A stretch of DNA of 64,000 nucleotides from positions 62,001 through 126,000 of the forward strand of contig JAPPFL010000001.1 of NCBI GenBank assembly GCA_028823855.1, read 5' to 3'. Position 1 is the first letter of the stretch, and each line of letters starts with the position of its first letter. The translations under genes were made by a program, and so were the position numbers. The stretch is from Albidovulum sp. (GTDB lineage Bacteria; Pseudomonadota; Alphaproteobacteria; Rhodobacterales; Rhodobacteraceae). Under the pieces are notes generated by a model. It searched no databases. It was not told the DNA's origin and saw only the letters and a list, made by a program, of their open reading frames with translations. Below are positions 36,361 to 44,958 of this stretch, piece by piece.

Positions 36361-36384
36361 TTCGGCACAGCGGAGCGTGCCGAA
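36361..36384. promoter_or_regulatory. Inverted repeat upstream of dppA, candidate operator
   Basis: TTCGGCAC (36361-36368) and GTGCCGAA (36377-36384) are perfect 8-base arms around an 8-base spacer, in the promoter-proximal position relative to the minus-strand dppA start at 36327. No T-run follows on either strand, which argues against a terminator. No regulator gene lies within the cluster, so the binder is unknown. Confidence 0.45.
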
Positions 36385-36505
36385 TTGAATTCATCGTACC
36401 CGGTTAAGCGGACAATTGGGCTATCTAGTCACAATCGCTTGGCCGGTCAACCCTAAAGCCTCCTAAGAGCCTAAGGCCCCAGAGGGTGCGGGTCATTTAA
36501 GTTCT

Positions 36506-36715
36506 TTAGGCCGTTTTTTTTGCTCCGCCCAATTCTCCCAAATGTCTTCGAAAGTGTTCGATTCGACGGCTCAGCCCCGGCATCTTTTTGGCCCTGGCGA
36601 CGCTTAAAAGTTCCCGGATTTCTTTAGCCGCCCGGCGACTGCGCTTCGGCACGCCCACCTCGACCAGGGCCGAGTCGACCCGAAGTCTGGCGGCGCGTGC
36701 CTCCTGGGATCCACG
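36506..36715 (-). pseudogene. Short basic reading-frame relic, family not recognised
   Basis: One minus-strand frame reads like a real protein end: LRVDSALVEVGVPKRSRRAA, KEIRELLSVARAKKMPGLSR and RRIEHFRRHLGELGGAKKTA, then stop. No start codon or upstream continuation is readable in that frame. The charged, helical character fits a small DNA- or nucleic-acid-associated protein or an antitoxin-like product. I do not know the family. It lies next to the higBA and recombinase relics. Confidence 0.35.
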
Positions 36716-37080
36716 GTGACCCTAATAGGCCGACCGGATCCGCCCATGCGGTCGCCCGCCGATGCGCCGGGTCGTCCTCCGGTTGGCAGCCGTCGCGCTC
36801 GAAATAGCCAGCGACCTACGCCGGCGAGGCGATTCCGCGATGGGACGCTACCGCCGCAAGCATCCGCCGGACAAGACGGTCCCTGGATTTGCGCTGGCCC
36901 AAACTGGCAAGATGGTACCGACCCGATGCCGAACAAATGGCTGCGCGTTCTCGTCGCCGGCTTTTGCCTCTAATGTCTATCCTGCCTGCCGCCCAAAGCA
37001 CTTGCATACATCGCGGTACCGCCGTGCGCACGGGCATGATCGTTCCTTCCGTTCGCCAATGTGAATTGCGGCAGCTATAA

Positions 37081-37485
37081 GGGAACAGTTCGTCCCCGCT
37101 GCTGAAAAACTGCTTAACGGAACGGGTGCGCGGCATCCTGGCGGCGCTGACCATGGCGGAGAATATGGAGGGCTTCATTCGCGAGTCGAATCCCGGATAA
37201 CAGGTTCACCGGCCGCCGAGCGAGCGAGGGAACGAATGGAGCGTTTCGGCGGCGGCGCGGATTCTCGGCGTGCGCCGCGCGACACTCTCGGACCTGCTGA
37301 ATGGCAACTTCTTGCTGTCTCCCAAAATGGCGCTGCGGGTAGGGAAGACTTTCGGCCTCGGCATGGACCAGCTGTTGGGGATGCAGGCATGGCACGACGC
37401 CGCGCAGATTCGGGCGCGGGCCGACGAAATCGACGCTCGGATTAATCAGCCGCTGCAACCGACGCTGCATGTGCAGTTCATTTGA
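37081..37485 (+). pseudogene. Relic of a higBA toxin-antitoxin locus, fused by internal deletion
   Basis: The plus strand reads LTERVRGILAALTMAENMEG then SNPG, a stop, and QVHRPPSERGNEWSVS, which parallels the HigB/RelE-type toxin run ending in a Pro-Gly, a His-x-Leu-x-Gly stretch and WSVSV. Without the toxin's remaining part, the same frame continues AAARILGVRRATLSDLLNGN, LLSPKMALRVGKTFGLGMDQ and AWHDAAQIRARADEID, a clear HigA antitoxin helix-turn-helix and tail. So the toxin end and antitoxin start were lost in one deletion, and the toxin part holds a stop (TAA at 37198). From remembered family consensus; not functional. Confidence 0.7.
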
Positions 37486-37589
37486 GGCGCTGCCTTCGCA
37501 TTGGTCCATATGCAATTTGCGGCCACGAAAGCTGCGGTTGATCCATCCGCACCATAAAGGGCGCATGCGCCTTCGGAAGGAGAATAAGG

Positions 37590-38125
37590 TTCCCCGTCAT
37601 CAAGAAACGGGTACTTGCCGGGACTCGGGGACCAGCGGATGGTACCTGAGGAGGAGGAGGATGCGATGCGAGACTATGGCGTGGAGACCACCAGCGGAAC
37701 CGCGTGTGCCGCGCCAATCACGCGAGCGACCGCAAGGAACTGGCGGGCATCGAAAAGAAGACTAGGGCCATGACCGCGGTGGTCGAGGACGGCGAATGCG
37801 TGCTAGGCATGCTGAACCGCGCGCGCGAACGCGCGCGAAGTGGAATCCCGCTTGGAATAAATCAAAGCCCGGCCGTCGGCCGTTCCAGCCGACCTTCCGG
37901 ACATTCGCTCCTGAATCGTAGACGTATACAGCGAATTCGAGCGTCTTGCAGCGCCCTTGGACGGTCCCGGCGACCGCGACGAGGCTCCGGACGCCATCTG
38001 AAGGCCGATCAACACCAGCGCGCTCATACCTGGCAAATTGCGCGGCGAAAGGCGCACCGAGCTGCGCGGCGGCCTCGGGACGAGTCTCGAATGTGCCAGC
38101 GACCCGGACGGATAGCCAAGAAACC
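37590..38125 (+). pseudogene. Relic of a site-specific serine recombinase, C-terminal half
   Basis: Pieces on the plus strand line up with the C-terminal coiled-coil part of large serine recombinases. In order: RKELAGIEKKTRAMTAVVED near 37730-37795, then after a frame change VPADLPDIRS, stop, IVDVYSEFERLAAPLDGPGD, RDEAPDAI, stop, and LIPGKLRGERRTELRGGLGT near 38010-38090. The typical counterparts are the ELAxIERKI helix, the YRxKVERLAxAL helix and the RGELRAELHGDL strand. The catalytic Ser domain and zinc ribbon are absent or unreadable. It marks a former mobile element next to the higBA relic. Confidence 0.7.
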
Positions 38126-38621
38126 GGAACCGACACCCGGTATCGCGGAATGCCGCTAACGGCCGTAGTGGCGGCTCGCTCGCGAATAAACGCGGCATCT
38201 ATTTTCCAAATGCACCGGCGAAAATTCCAGCGATCGTGCGTCCTGCCTTAGGATTTCCGCGTTCGACCAAGTGGCGAGTGCCTTCGAATTAAACCGCGGA
38301 CGCAGTTCGAACATAAGGAGCCGCATTCTGCCAGGCTAGCCGCAGCCTCCAATCAAAAAAACCGCTTTCCGCTGTCTCCAGCGTCGCAATTCTCCCGCTG
38401 TTCGAGCTTCGATGTGTCATTTGATATTTTTTGAGGACCGGAGTCGGGAGGAACGACCAACGCAACGACATTTGTTCCATCTCTTTGAGTCCGTAGCCGA
38501 ACCTAATTGAAGCTGTTGAGAGTCGACCTCAATTGATCGGACTGTTCCAATCCGAACAAAGTGTGATGCAGCGATTTTCGATTTATGCAACGGCACATTC
38601 GCAGCATTGCAATTTTAGAAT
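38126..38621. other. Gap without a recognisable gene
   Basis: About 500 bases between the recombinase relic and the end of the MFS gene. No frame shows a domain; from about 38350 onward the sequence becomes A/T-richer than the relic block to its left. No clear terminator hairpin. Confidence 0.4.
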
Positions 38622-39818
38622 TTAGGACATGCGGCGCCTTCTCTGTATCCTGACGAGCGCCAAGGACAGAACGGACGCCAAAACAGTGGCTCCCAATGCA
38701 AGAAAAAATGCGAATCGATAATCGCCCCATTGGTCAAATATCCACCCGGCAAGCCAAGGTGCAGTCAATCCGGCAACGCCCCAGGCTGAAAAAATCAATG
38801 AAAAAACTCGTCCGAACCGGGCAGAGCCGAACATTTCCCTTGTCAGGGCCGGGATACCCGAAGCAACCAAGCCATAGCCGGAAGCAATAAGAACTAGTCC
38901 CGCGCCGACGATCGCAGGAATCGACGAGTGCCAGGCAACTGCAATTCCAAGGGCAATGATCGGCGCTGCACCTGCTAAAATATTTTGCGGAAGCATCCAC
39001 TGCGCTAGAAAGCCGACGGCCAATCGTCCGGCGGTGTTTCCGACCGCTATTCCGGCTAGAGTAGCACTCGAAAGCAATACCGATGCTCCTCTAACCTCAA
39101 CTATGCTGGAGGCGAGGCCCAATGTCATGAGGCCCGCCATAGAACCCAAGCAGAAAATCAACCATAAGAGCAATACACGGTGCCGGTCCGCAATTTTCAT
39201 TCCTCTTGGTTCGGCTTCGGTTCTTTGGATTTCGGCAACGGCTCTTTTTTCCAACGCCAGTGCAAGCGCCGAAGCGCAGACCAATGGGGCGGCAACGGCC
39301 GAAAGAGATGCGAGGCCTCCTCCCGCCCCTACGAGTAGGCGCAGAAGCGGTCCGAACAGCGCGCTTCCGAGTCCAAACGCCGCTACCATAACCGGAACAA
39401 AGAGTATCGGACGCTGTGCTCGGCCGGCAATGTCGAGTACTACTATGTAAATGCCGCCGCTCGCGGCGCCGAAGCCCAGGCCGAAGCTAACGACAAAAAC
39501 AGAATAATTAGGCGACACAGCAGATAGGCCCAGAAAAACGGAGCCTGCCGCGCCAATTATTCCGCCGCCCCGCAAACCCTGCAATCGCCTTCCCGCTCGC
39601 GGAACCAGAATAACGGCAATGGTAAAAGCCAGAATGGCAGAGGAAAAAACCATGCCCGCCTGTTCCGTGGTCGCCGAATATGATTCTCGAATCGCCGGAA
39701 TCATCGCGCTCCACGCGTACAGGCTGCCAGCGGAGGCCATTAGCCCACCGGCGATCCAAAGCTGCCAAGTCTTTCCGTAACCCATTGAATTTACAAGATT
39801 TACCTTTTTCGAGGCCAT
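38622..39818 (-). CDS. Major facilitator transporter, OFA (oxalate/formate antiporter)-like
   Basis: A 398-residue carrier with twelve hydrophobic segments. The N-terminus MGYGKTWQLWIAGGLMASAG with SLYAWSAMIPAIRESYSATT resembles the OFA group, as does FGLGFGAASGGIYIVVLDIA. The mid-protein loop (residues about 190-215, RAVAEIQRTEAEPRG) separates the two six-helix halves. C-terminal SGYGLVASGIPALTREMFGS, GRVFSLIFSAWGVAGLTAPW. ATG 39818 is used. It stands alone on the minus strand, divergent from the thiolase-like operon. A monocarboxylate exporter or importer is the best guess. Confidence 0.88.
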   Translation of the reverse strand: MASKKVNLVNSMGYGKTWQLWIAGGLMASAGSLYAWSAMIPAIRESYSATTEQAGMVFSSAILAFTIAVILVPRAGRRLQGLRGGGIIGAAGSVFLGLSAVSPNYSVFVVSFGLGFGAASGGIYIVVLDIAGRAQRPILFVPVMVAAFGLGSALFGPLLRLLVGAGGGLASLSAVAAPLVCASALALALEKRAVAEIQRTEAEPRGMKIADRHRVLLLWLIFCLGSMAGLMTLGLASSIVEVRGASVLLSSATLAGIAVGNTAGRLAVGFLAQWMLPQNILAGAAPIIALGIAVAWHSSIPAIVGAGLVLIASGYGLVASGIPALTREMFGSARFGRVFSLIFSAWGVAGLTAPWLAGWIFDQWGDYRFAFFLALGATVLASVLSLALVRIQRRRRMS

Positions 39819-40557
39819 AAATTTGGGCGCAATCGACGAAAAAATGATGATAGCGGACCCAATCGCGCACCGCGGCTAGCATAGAATTTCGTAAAGATAC
39901 TCCAACCATGAAATTCACCGAGTGGCGCGAAACGATGTATCGATAGGAAAGAAGTACTGAAAAGAAATTCCCAATCCAGGCAAATGCTAGAATCAGCGAG
40001 GAACCGACTGACGTCAAAGAACGCCGCCAGGTTCGAACTTAATTGACGAAATTATCAAGCTGGAATTGCAATGAAGTTTTAGGCTGCAGGTTTGATCGGA
40101 TTCATCCCGCATTTTCTACGCCTCATGCATTTCAAATCTCGCGCCGCCGGGGAATTATCTTAAGCGAACGCAAGTTTAGCCTATTGTTCAATTTCCGGGA
40201 TCTGGTCCAGCGTTGGCCCCCGTAGAGAGCGGAGCGCCGCAGACCGAGATTTTCTTCGATCATCCGTTGCGACAATCGGATTGCGGTGGAGGCATGAATC
40301 CGGAATAGCGCCTTCCAGGGACCGGTTGGTTGAAACCGCGAGGCATGGCTAAATTTCGCTTTAGCCGCGAAGGCCGTCGCCACCTCCCGTCCGGGCCGCA
40401 TCTCGCGGATATGGGCATTAAACTCGCACTACATCAAAGATGCGCATTCCATTGAAGACTTCGGCGTAGACTTGGTCGCGAGCGAAATATTGAATTTACG
40501 AATCCGCCGTTCGTGAATAATTTCCCTGCGCAATTCGACAAAACCGGAGACTTGCGC
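39819..40557. other. Divergent intergenic region without a recognisable gene
   Basis: About 740 bases between the MFS gene and the thiolase-like gene. A 170-codon minus-strand frame (to 40017) lies mostly within the MFS gene in another frame and is a shadow. Around 40150-40400 the minus strand has a protein-like stretch (STAIRLSQRMIEENLGLRRS), too short to name and possibly a relic. Promoters for both flanking genes should lie here. Confidence 0.4.
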
Positions 40558-41718
40558 ATGGTGTCCGTTATCGGCGCATCCCTTACCGAATTTGGTCGTC
40601 GCAAGGACGGATCGTCGTTTCGCGACTGGGCGGCCGATGCCTTCGAGTCTGCGCTATCCATGAGCGGTCTCGAAAGATCCGATATCGACCTGCTTGCATG
40701 CTCCTCCGAGAGCGATTTCTTTACTTTCCAATTGAATCCGGCTTCAGTCATCGCTGGCGATTTGGGGCTAACCGGCGCAGCATCGATGCGCGTCGAGGGC
40801 GGCGGCGCATCGGGCCAGCTCGCTGTGCATTCCGCAGTAAACGCAATTAGATCCGGTCAGGCCAAACGCGCAGCCGTGGTCGGCTTCGACCCGTCGGCGT
40901 CCCAGCTATCGGCCGCCGCAGTGAAAGAACTTTATTGCCTTTCGTTCGACGCATGGACCGATGGAATGACAGGAACGAGCTCAACCGTGCTTTACGCTCT
41001 TTCCTTTCAATTCTTCATGGAGACTCGCGGTCTCGATGAAAGGCATCTTGCGCAAGTAACAATTCAAAATCGCGACAACGCACTCTCAAACGCGAAGGCG
41101 CATCTTGGCAGGCGGCACAGCGCGCAAGAAATTTATGCCTCGCCGATCATCGCTTCTCCCTATCGCCGGCTGCACTGTTCGCCCTTGAGCGACGGAGCCG
41201 CGGCGATCATATTATCGGAAAGGAATTCTGCTCCAAACCAGCGACGCAACGCCCCCCGCATCGTCGGCATCGGCGCCTCCTCCGACAAGCCGCGTTTGGG
41301 CGCCCGGAACGCTCCGGGAGAATTCCGATCCAAGACGGCCGCAATGAAAATCGCGTGCGCATCCGCGGGATTGACACCCGCGGACATTGGGTTGGCGGAG
41401 ATTTACGACGCGTATGCGGGCGCGCAACTCCAAGCGATTGAAGCGCTTGGCTTTACCGACGATATAATTTGCGATTTGGAAAGAGATGCTTTCCGCCCGG
41501 GAGGCCGGCTTCCCGTCAATCTCTCGGGTGGGCTGATGGGGCAAGGCGCCCCTGCCGGTGCGATCGGAGTTGGCCAAACAGCAAATTGCGCACTCTTTCT
41601 CGAGGGCCTTCATTATTCCGAATTGCAGCCGGCGTCGCCGCCGAAATACGCTCTCGCAGATACGCACGGCGGCGTTTGTACGACTTCCGCCGTCACAATT
41701 CTTGGCGTAGGTCTATAG
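40558..41718 (+). CDS. Thiolase-fold protein lacking the thiolase Cys and His; possible retro-aldolase
   Basis: A 386-residue SCP2-thiolase-like protein. The fold is evident from MVSVIGASLTEFGRRKDGSS, SDIDLLACSSESDFFTFQLN, RVEGGGASGQLAVHSAVNAI, PIIASPYRRLHCSPLSDGAA, and GLAEIYDAYAGAQLQAIEAL. The acyl-accepting Cys of thiolases (ACASG) is replaced by Gly (GGASG), and the GHPxGATG His is Ala (GAPAGAIG). So it should not be a normal thiolase. It is followed at 3 bases by a DUF35 gene, the arrangement of the steroid aldolase Ltp2-ChsH2, in which a thiolase fold works as retro-aldolase. ATG 40558 with GGAG 9 bases upstream is chosen over GTG 40513. Confidence 0.85.
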   Translation: MVSVIGASLTEFGRRKDGSSFRDWAADAFESALSMSGLERSDIDLLACSSESDFFTFQLNPASVIAGDLGLTGAASMRVEGGGASGQLAVHSAVNAIRSGQAKRAAVVGFDPSASQLSAAAVKELYCLSFDAWTDGMTGTSSTVLYALSFQFFMETRGLDERHLAQVTIQNRDNALSNAKAHLGRRHSAQEIYASPIIASPYRRLHCSPLSDGAAAIILSERNSAPNQRRNAPRIVGIGASSDKPRLGARNAPGEFRSKTAAMKIACASAGLTPADIGLAEIYDAYAGAQLQAIEALGFTDDIICDLERDAFRPGGRLPVNLSGGLMGQGAPAGAIGVGQTANCALFLEGLHYSELQPASPPKYALADTHGGVCTTSAVTILGVGL

Positions 41719-41720
41719 GC

Positions 41721-42101
41721 ATGATCAAACGTGAACTTCCCCTTGAGTATAGGCTCGCACCCGGCTGGCTGACTCCCTGGATTGAATCGGTGGTGCGAGG
41801 CGAAACCTTGGCTCGGTCCTGTAGAGCGTGCGGGAGAATTAGTTTTGTTCCGGAACGCGTCTGCGAATGCGGCTGCGCCGAAGGAATTTGGAAATCCCTC
41901 CCAGGAACCGCTACGGTGATCCGCCGCACCTTCGGGGCGGACGGCTCATTTGGATTAGTTCGCTTCGACTACGCGGATACCTGTACCGTCGTCGAGCTCG
42001 ACGGATTCGAGTTGGGAAACCGTCGCGGCAAGCTGGTACCTCCCGGAGGTCATTTGCCAAAATTGATTCTGCAACCTGAATTTGGAGCGGCTTCCGCATG
42101 A
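41721..42101 (+). CDS. DUF35 protein: zinc ribbon plus OB fold
   Basis: A 126-residue protein with the DUF35 layout. A rubredoxin-like zinc ribbon occupies residues about 28-55 with CRAC and CECGC, and an OB fold follows (GTATVIRRTFGADGSFGLVR; TCTVVELDGFELGNRRGKLV). These proteins act as partner subunits of thiolase-fold enzymes, and the gene lies between such a gene and an acyl-CoA ligase, overlapping the latter by 4 bases. The N-terminal helix PLEYRLAPGWLTPWIESVVRG probably contacts the partner. ATG 41721 is the natural start; the frame upstream lies inside the thiolase gene. Confidence 0.9.
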   Translation: MIKRELPLEYRLAPGWLTPWIESVVRGETLARSCRACGRISFVPERVCECGCAEGIWKSLPGTATVIRRTFGADGSFGLVRFDYADTCTVVELDGFELGNRRGKLVPPGGHLPKLILQPEFGAASA

Positions 42102-43783
42102 CCTATGAATCGCTGTTGGAAACTGAACGGCTCGCCAATTTGAATCTCCGGGCTATCGAAGGAAAATTGGAAATAACCTGGCCTTCGGATGCGAACATAT
42201 ACCATATGACTCTTGGCAAGCATCTTGGTCCGGACAGCCGCGAACGGCTTGCCGCGATATTCGAAAAGCCGGACGCCACGCTGGAAACGCTTACGTTCGC
42301 TGAAGTCGAATCGGCAGCCTATAGTCTCGCCTCGAAATTGCGTAGCCTCGGATATGGGCGCGGAGACCTTGTCGGAATCCATACAGGGCAGCATCCGGAA
42401 ACCGCCGTCGCCCACATGGCGGTTTGCCTGCTTGGCGGAACAGCCGTTACGCTTTCCCAGCTCTACGGACCGGATTCGCTGTCGCACGCGATTAACGATT
42501 GCAAGGTCAGAGTGCTCCTGACCGCGGCGGAGGCTTGGAGCGAATTGCGAAGCGAAGCGGCAATTCTCTTTCCCAACCTGGAACATGTGTTTCTCAGAGC
42601 CCCTTTGGGCGGGGAGCTGGACCTCGCGGATGCTTTCAATTGTGATGCGACCGGCTTCGAACCTGACTTTTCCGGTGCCGACGACCCTGCCCTGCTTATG
42701 TACACTTCCGGATCGACGGGCATGCCAAAAGGCATTTTGCACGGGCACCGCGTACTCGCCGCCTACACGCCTTCGATCAACCTTTTTTTCGATTTGTCTA
42801 TGGACGACGAAGATGCCGTCTATTGGTCGCCGTCGGACTGGGCATGGGTCGGCGGCTTGCTAGACATGCTCTTTCCGGCTTGGATGGCCGGTCGGCCGAT
42901 TGCAACGTCTCTTGACCGCTTCAACGCCGAGCGGGCCTATGGCTTCATGGCTCGCACCGGGGTTACACACGCGTTTCTTGCGCCGACGGCGATCAAGCGG
43001 CTTGCGACTACGGAAGACCCGCGCCGCAGTTTCGACCTCGCAATCCGCGTAATTTGCACCGGCGGCGAAGCGCTGGCCGCGGAAACGCTTAAATGGGCCG
43101 AAGACAAGCTCGGAGTTGTCTGCAACGAGTTCTATGGAATGACGGAAGTCAACCACCTTATCGGAAATTGCGCGGCGCTATTCCCTCGTAGACCGGGTTC
43201 GATGGGCCGCGCCTATCCCGGGCACGACGTTCGGCTTGTCGATGAATCGGGCTCGGAAGTAATGGAGGGCGAAACGGGCGAGATCGTTACCAGTTCGGAT
43301 TCGCCGACGCGATTTCTCGGCTATCTCAACAATCCCGAAAAAGAAAGCGAGATGAGACTTGGCCCCTTTTTAAGGACCAACGATTTAGCGGTTCGGGACG
43401 AGGACGGATATTTTTGGTACAAGGGACGAAATGACGACGTCATAAAGTCTTCCGGCTTTCGCATCGGTCCAACCGAGGTCGAAGAATGTCTTATCTCGCA
43501 TAGAGATGTCGCGGAAGCCGCCGTCGTGGGAAAGCCGGACCCTGAAAGAGGCTCGATTGTCAAAGCGTTCGTGAAACCGTCTCCCGGAGTTTCAACTTCC
43601 GAAGAACTCTCGCTCATCCTAATCGAACATGTTCGGAAAAGGCTGGCGGCGTACAAGGCTCCGCGAGAAATTGAATTTGTAGAGCAGTTTGAAATGACAT
43701 CTTCGGCGAAAATCAATCGTCGTTCGCTGCGCGAGGCGGAAAAGGCGAAAGCCGCGAAGGCGCAGGACCGGTCCGGCTCCTAG
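42098..43783 (+). CDS. AMP-forming acyl-CoA synthetase
   Basis: A 561-residue adenylate-forming ligase, related to acetyl- and medium-chain acyl-CoA synthetases. ATP-loop MYTSGSTGMPKGILHGHR near residues 200-217, then YWSPSDWAWVGGLLDMLFPA, the ACS-type A5 motif NEFYGMTEVNHLIGN near 345, LRTNDLAVRDEDGYFWYKGR with KSSGFRIGPTEVEECL, and the catalytic Lys near the C-terminus in SSAKINRRSLRE. It activates a carboxylic acid to its CoA thioester with ATP. The third gene of a coupled trio with the thiolase-fold and DUF35 genes, so it likely supplies or salvages their CoA ester. Confidence 0.93.
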   Translation: MTYESLLETERLANLNLRAIEGKLEITWPSDANIYHMTLGKHLGPDSRERLAAIFEKPDATLETLTFAEVESAAYSLASKLRSLGYGRGDLVGIHTGQHPETAVAHMAVCLLGGTAVTLSQLYGPDSLSHAINDCKVRVLLTAAEAWSELRSEAAILFPNLEHVFLRAPLGGELDLADAFNCDATGFEPDFSGADDPALLMYTSGSTGMPKGILHGHRVLAAYTPSINLFFDLSMDDEDAVYWSPSDWAWVGGLLDMLFPAWMAGRPIATSLDRFNAERAYGFMARTGVTHAFLAPTAIKRLATTEDPRRSFDLAIRVICTGGEALAAETLKWAEDKLGVVCNEFYGMTEVNHLIGNCAALFPRRPGSMGRAYPGHDVRLVDESGSEVMEGETGEIVTSSDSPTRFLGYLNNPEKESEMRLGPFLRTNDLAVRDEDGYFWYKGRNDDVIKSSGFRIGPTEVEECLISHRDVAEAAVVGKPDPERGSIVKAFVKPSPGVSTSEELSLILIEHVRKRLAAYKAPREIEFVEQFEMTSSAKINRRSLREAEKAKAAKAQDRSGS

Positions 43784-43869
43784 CCGGCGGCACTTCCGGT
43801 TCCGCCGATCTCGATATATCCGAGTGGCGGCGAAGGATTGCGCAGCACCAAGCATGGAAAGGAATAGCA

Positions 43870-44958
43870 TTGCCGGAATTCAAACCACTCTCCCGCGAAC
43901 TAATGAGAATGAGGCTCGAGCCTCCCGCCGGAAGAGCTAGAGTGCTGATCGATACCGATACGGCGAATGAAATCGACGACCAGTTCGCTCTGGCATGGGC
44001 GCTGCTTTCCCCGGACCGGATGGAAGTCGAGGCCGTTACCGCCGAACCCTTCTCGTTTAGCCATCACAGAGAGGAATTGCTGAAAGCGGAACGCGCGATA
44101 GAAGACGGAAACGAAAGCCCCGAGCAATTGGTAGGAGGCTTCCAAGGTTGGATAAATCGCCTGCATGCCCGGGGAATGCGTGCCGCCGACCTGGAATTTG
44201 CTGGAACCGAGGAAGGAATGGAACTGAGCTACCGGGAGATCCTGAGAATTTACGGCAAGCTCGGAATGGATTCATCGGGCAGGGTCTACAGGGGTGCCGG
44301 GAAATACATGCAGGCGTCCGACAAGCCCGTTGAATCAGATGCAGTCGATGCAATTATAGACTTGTCCAAATCAGGCGATGCGCCTCTCTACATTGCCGCG
44401 ATGGGCTGCGTTACCAATATTGCGTCCGCTTTGCTGAAAGCCCCGGAAATTTCGCACCGCATCGTCGTTATATGGACTTCCGCATATCCGTCGACGGCAC
44501 CGCACTGCAATCGGCCGTCGCTGAATTTGGTTCAGGATCCCCACGCATCGCGCCTGATTTTCGATTGCGGCGTGCCGCACGTCTATCTGCCGGGCTATCA
44601 TGTCGGCGCCCAGCTGAAAATCTCGCGGCCGGAAATGCGGGAATTCGTCAAGGGTCGCGGCGAAATCGGCGACTATCTTTGGCACCTGTACGTGAATAAT
44701 CCTCTTCACGAAATGTTCGCAATTGGCGACACCTCCCGACGCACTTGGGTAATTTGGGACATAATCGACATCGCCTGGCTGATCAATCCGGACTGGGTCC
44801 CGACTTTTTTGACCAGCGCACCGATTCTAGACGAGAGCCTTTTCTGGAAGCGCGATCCGTCGCGCCACCTGATGCGCGAAGGGCACGACGTGCAGCGGGA
44901 TGAAATATTTCGAGACTTGTACGACAAGCTCGGAGAATTGCGAACTGTCGCTAGCTGA
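43870..44958 (+). CDS. Inosine/uridine-preferring nucleoside hydrolase-like protein
   Basis: A 362-residue protein with the IUNH calcium-binding signature RVLIDTDTANEIDDQFAL near residues 25-42. The chain is otherwise atypical: NIASALLKAPEISHRIVVIW is family-like, and SLNLVQDPHASRLIFDCGVP, while the C-terminal Asp is found in TWVIWDIIDIAWLINPDWVP. The enzyme would cleave an N-ribosidic or related glycosidic bond. TTG 43870 has GGAAAGGAA upstream; no ATG gives a full DTD domain with better spacing. It starts 86 bases after the CoA ligase, and its 3' end overlaps the convergent isomerase by 8 bases. Confidence 0.85.
   Translation: MPEFKPLSRELMRMRLEPPAGRARVLIDTDTANEIDDQFALAWALLSPDRMEVEAVTAEPFSFSHHREELLKAERAIEDGNESPEQLVGGFQGWINRLHARGMRAADLEFAGTEEGMELSYREILRIYGKLGMDSSGRVYRGAGKYMQASDKPVESDAVDAIIDLSKSGDAPLYIAAMGCVTNIASALLKAPEISHRIVVIWTSAYPSTAPHCNRPSLNLVQDPHASRLIFDCGVPHVYLPGYHVGAQLKISRPEMREFVKGRGEIGDYLWHLYVNNPLHEMFAIGDTSRRTWVIWDIIDIAWLINPDWVPTFLTSAPILDESLFWKRDPSRHLMREGHDVQRDEIFRDLYDKLGELRTVAS

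Noticed and set aside
39508-40017. 170-codon minus-strand frame across the MFS start
   Set aside because: Mostly overlaps the MFS gene out of frame; no family similarity.
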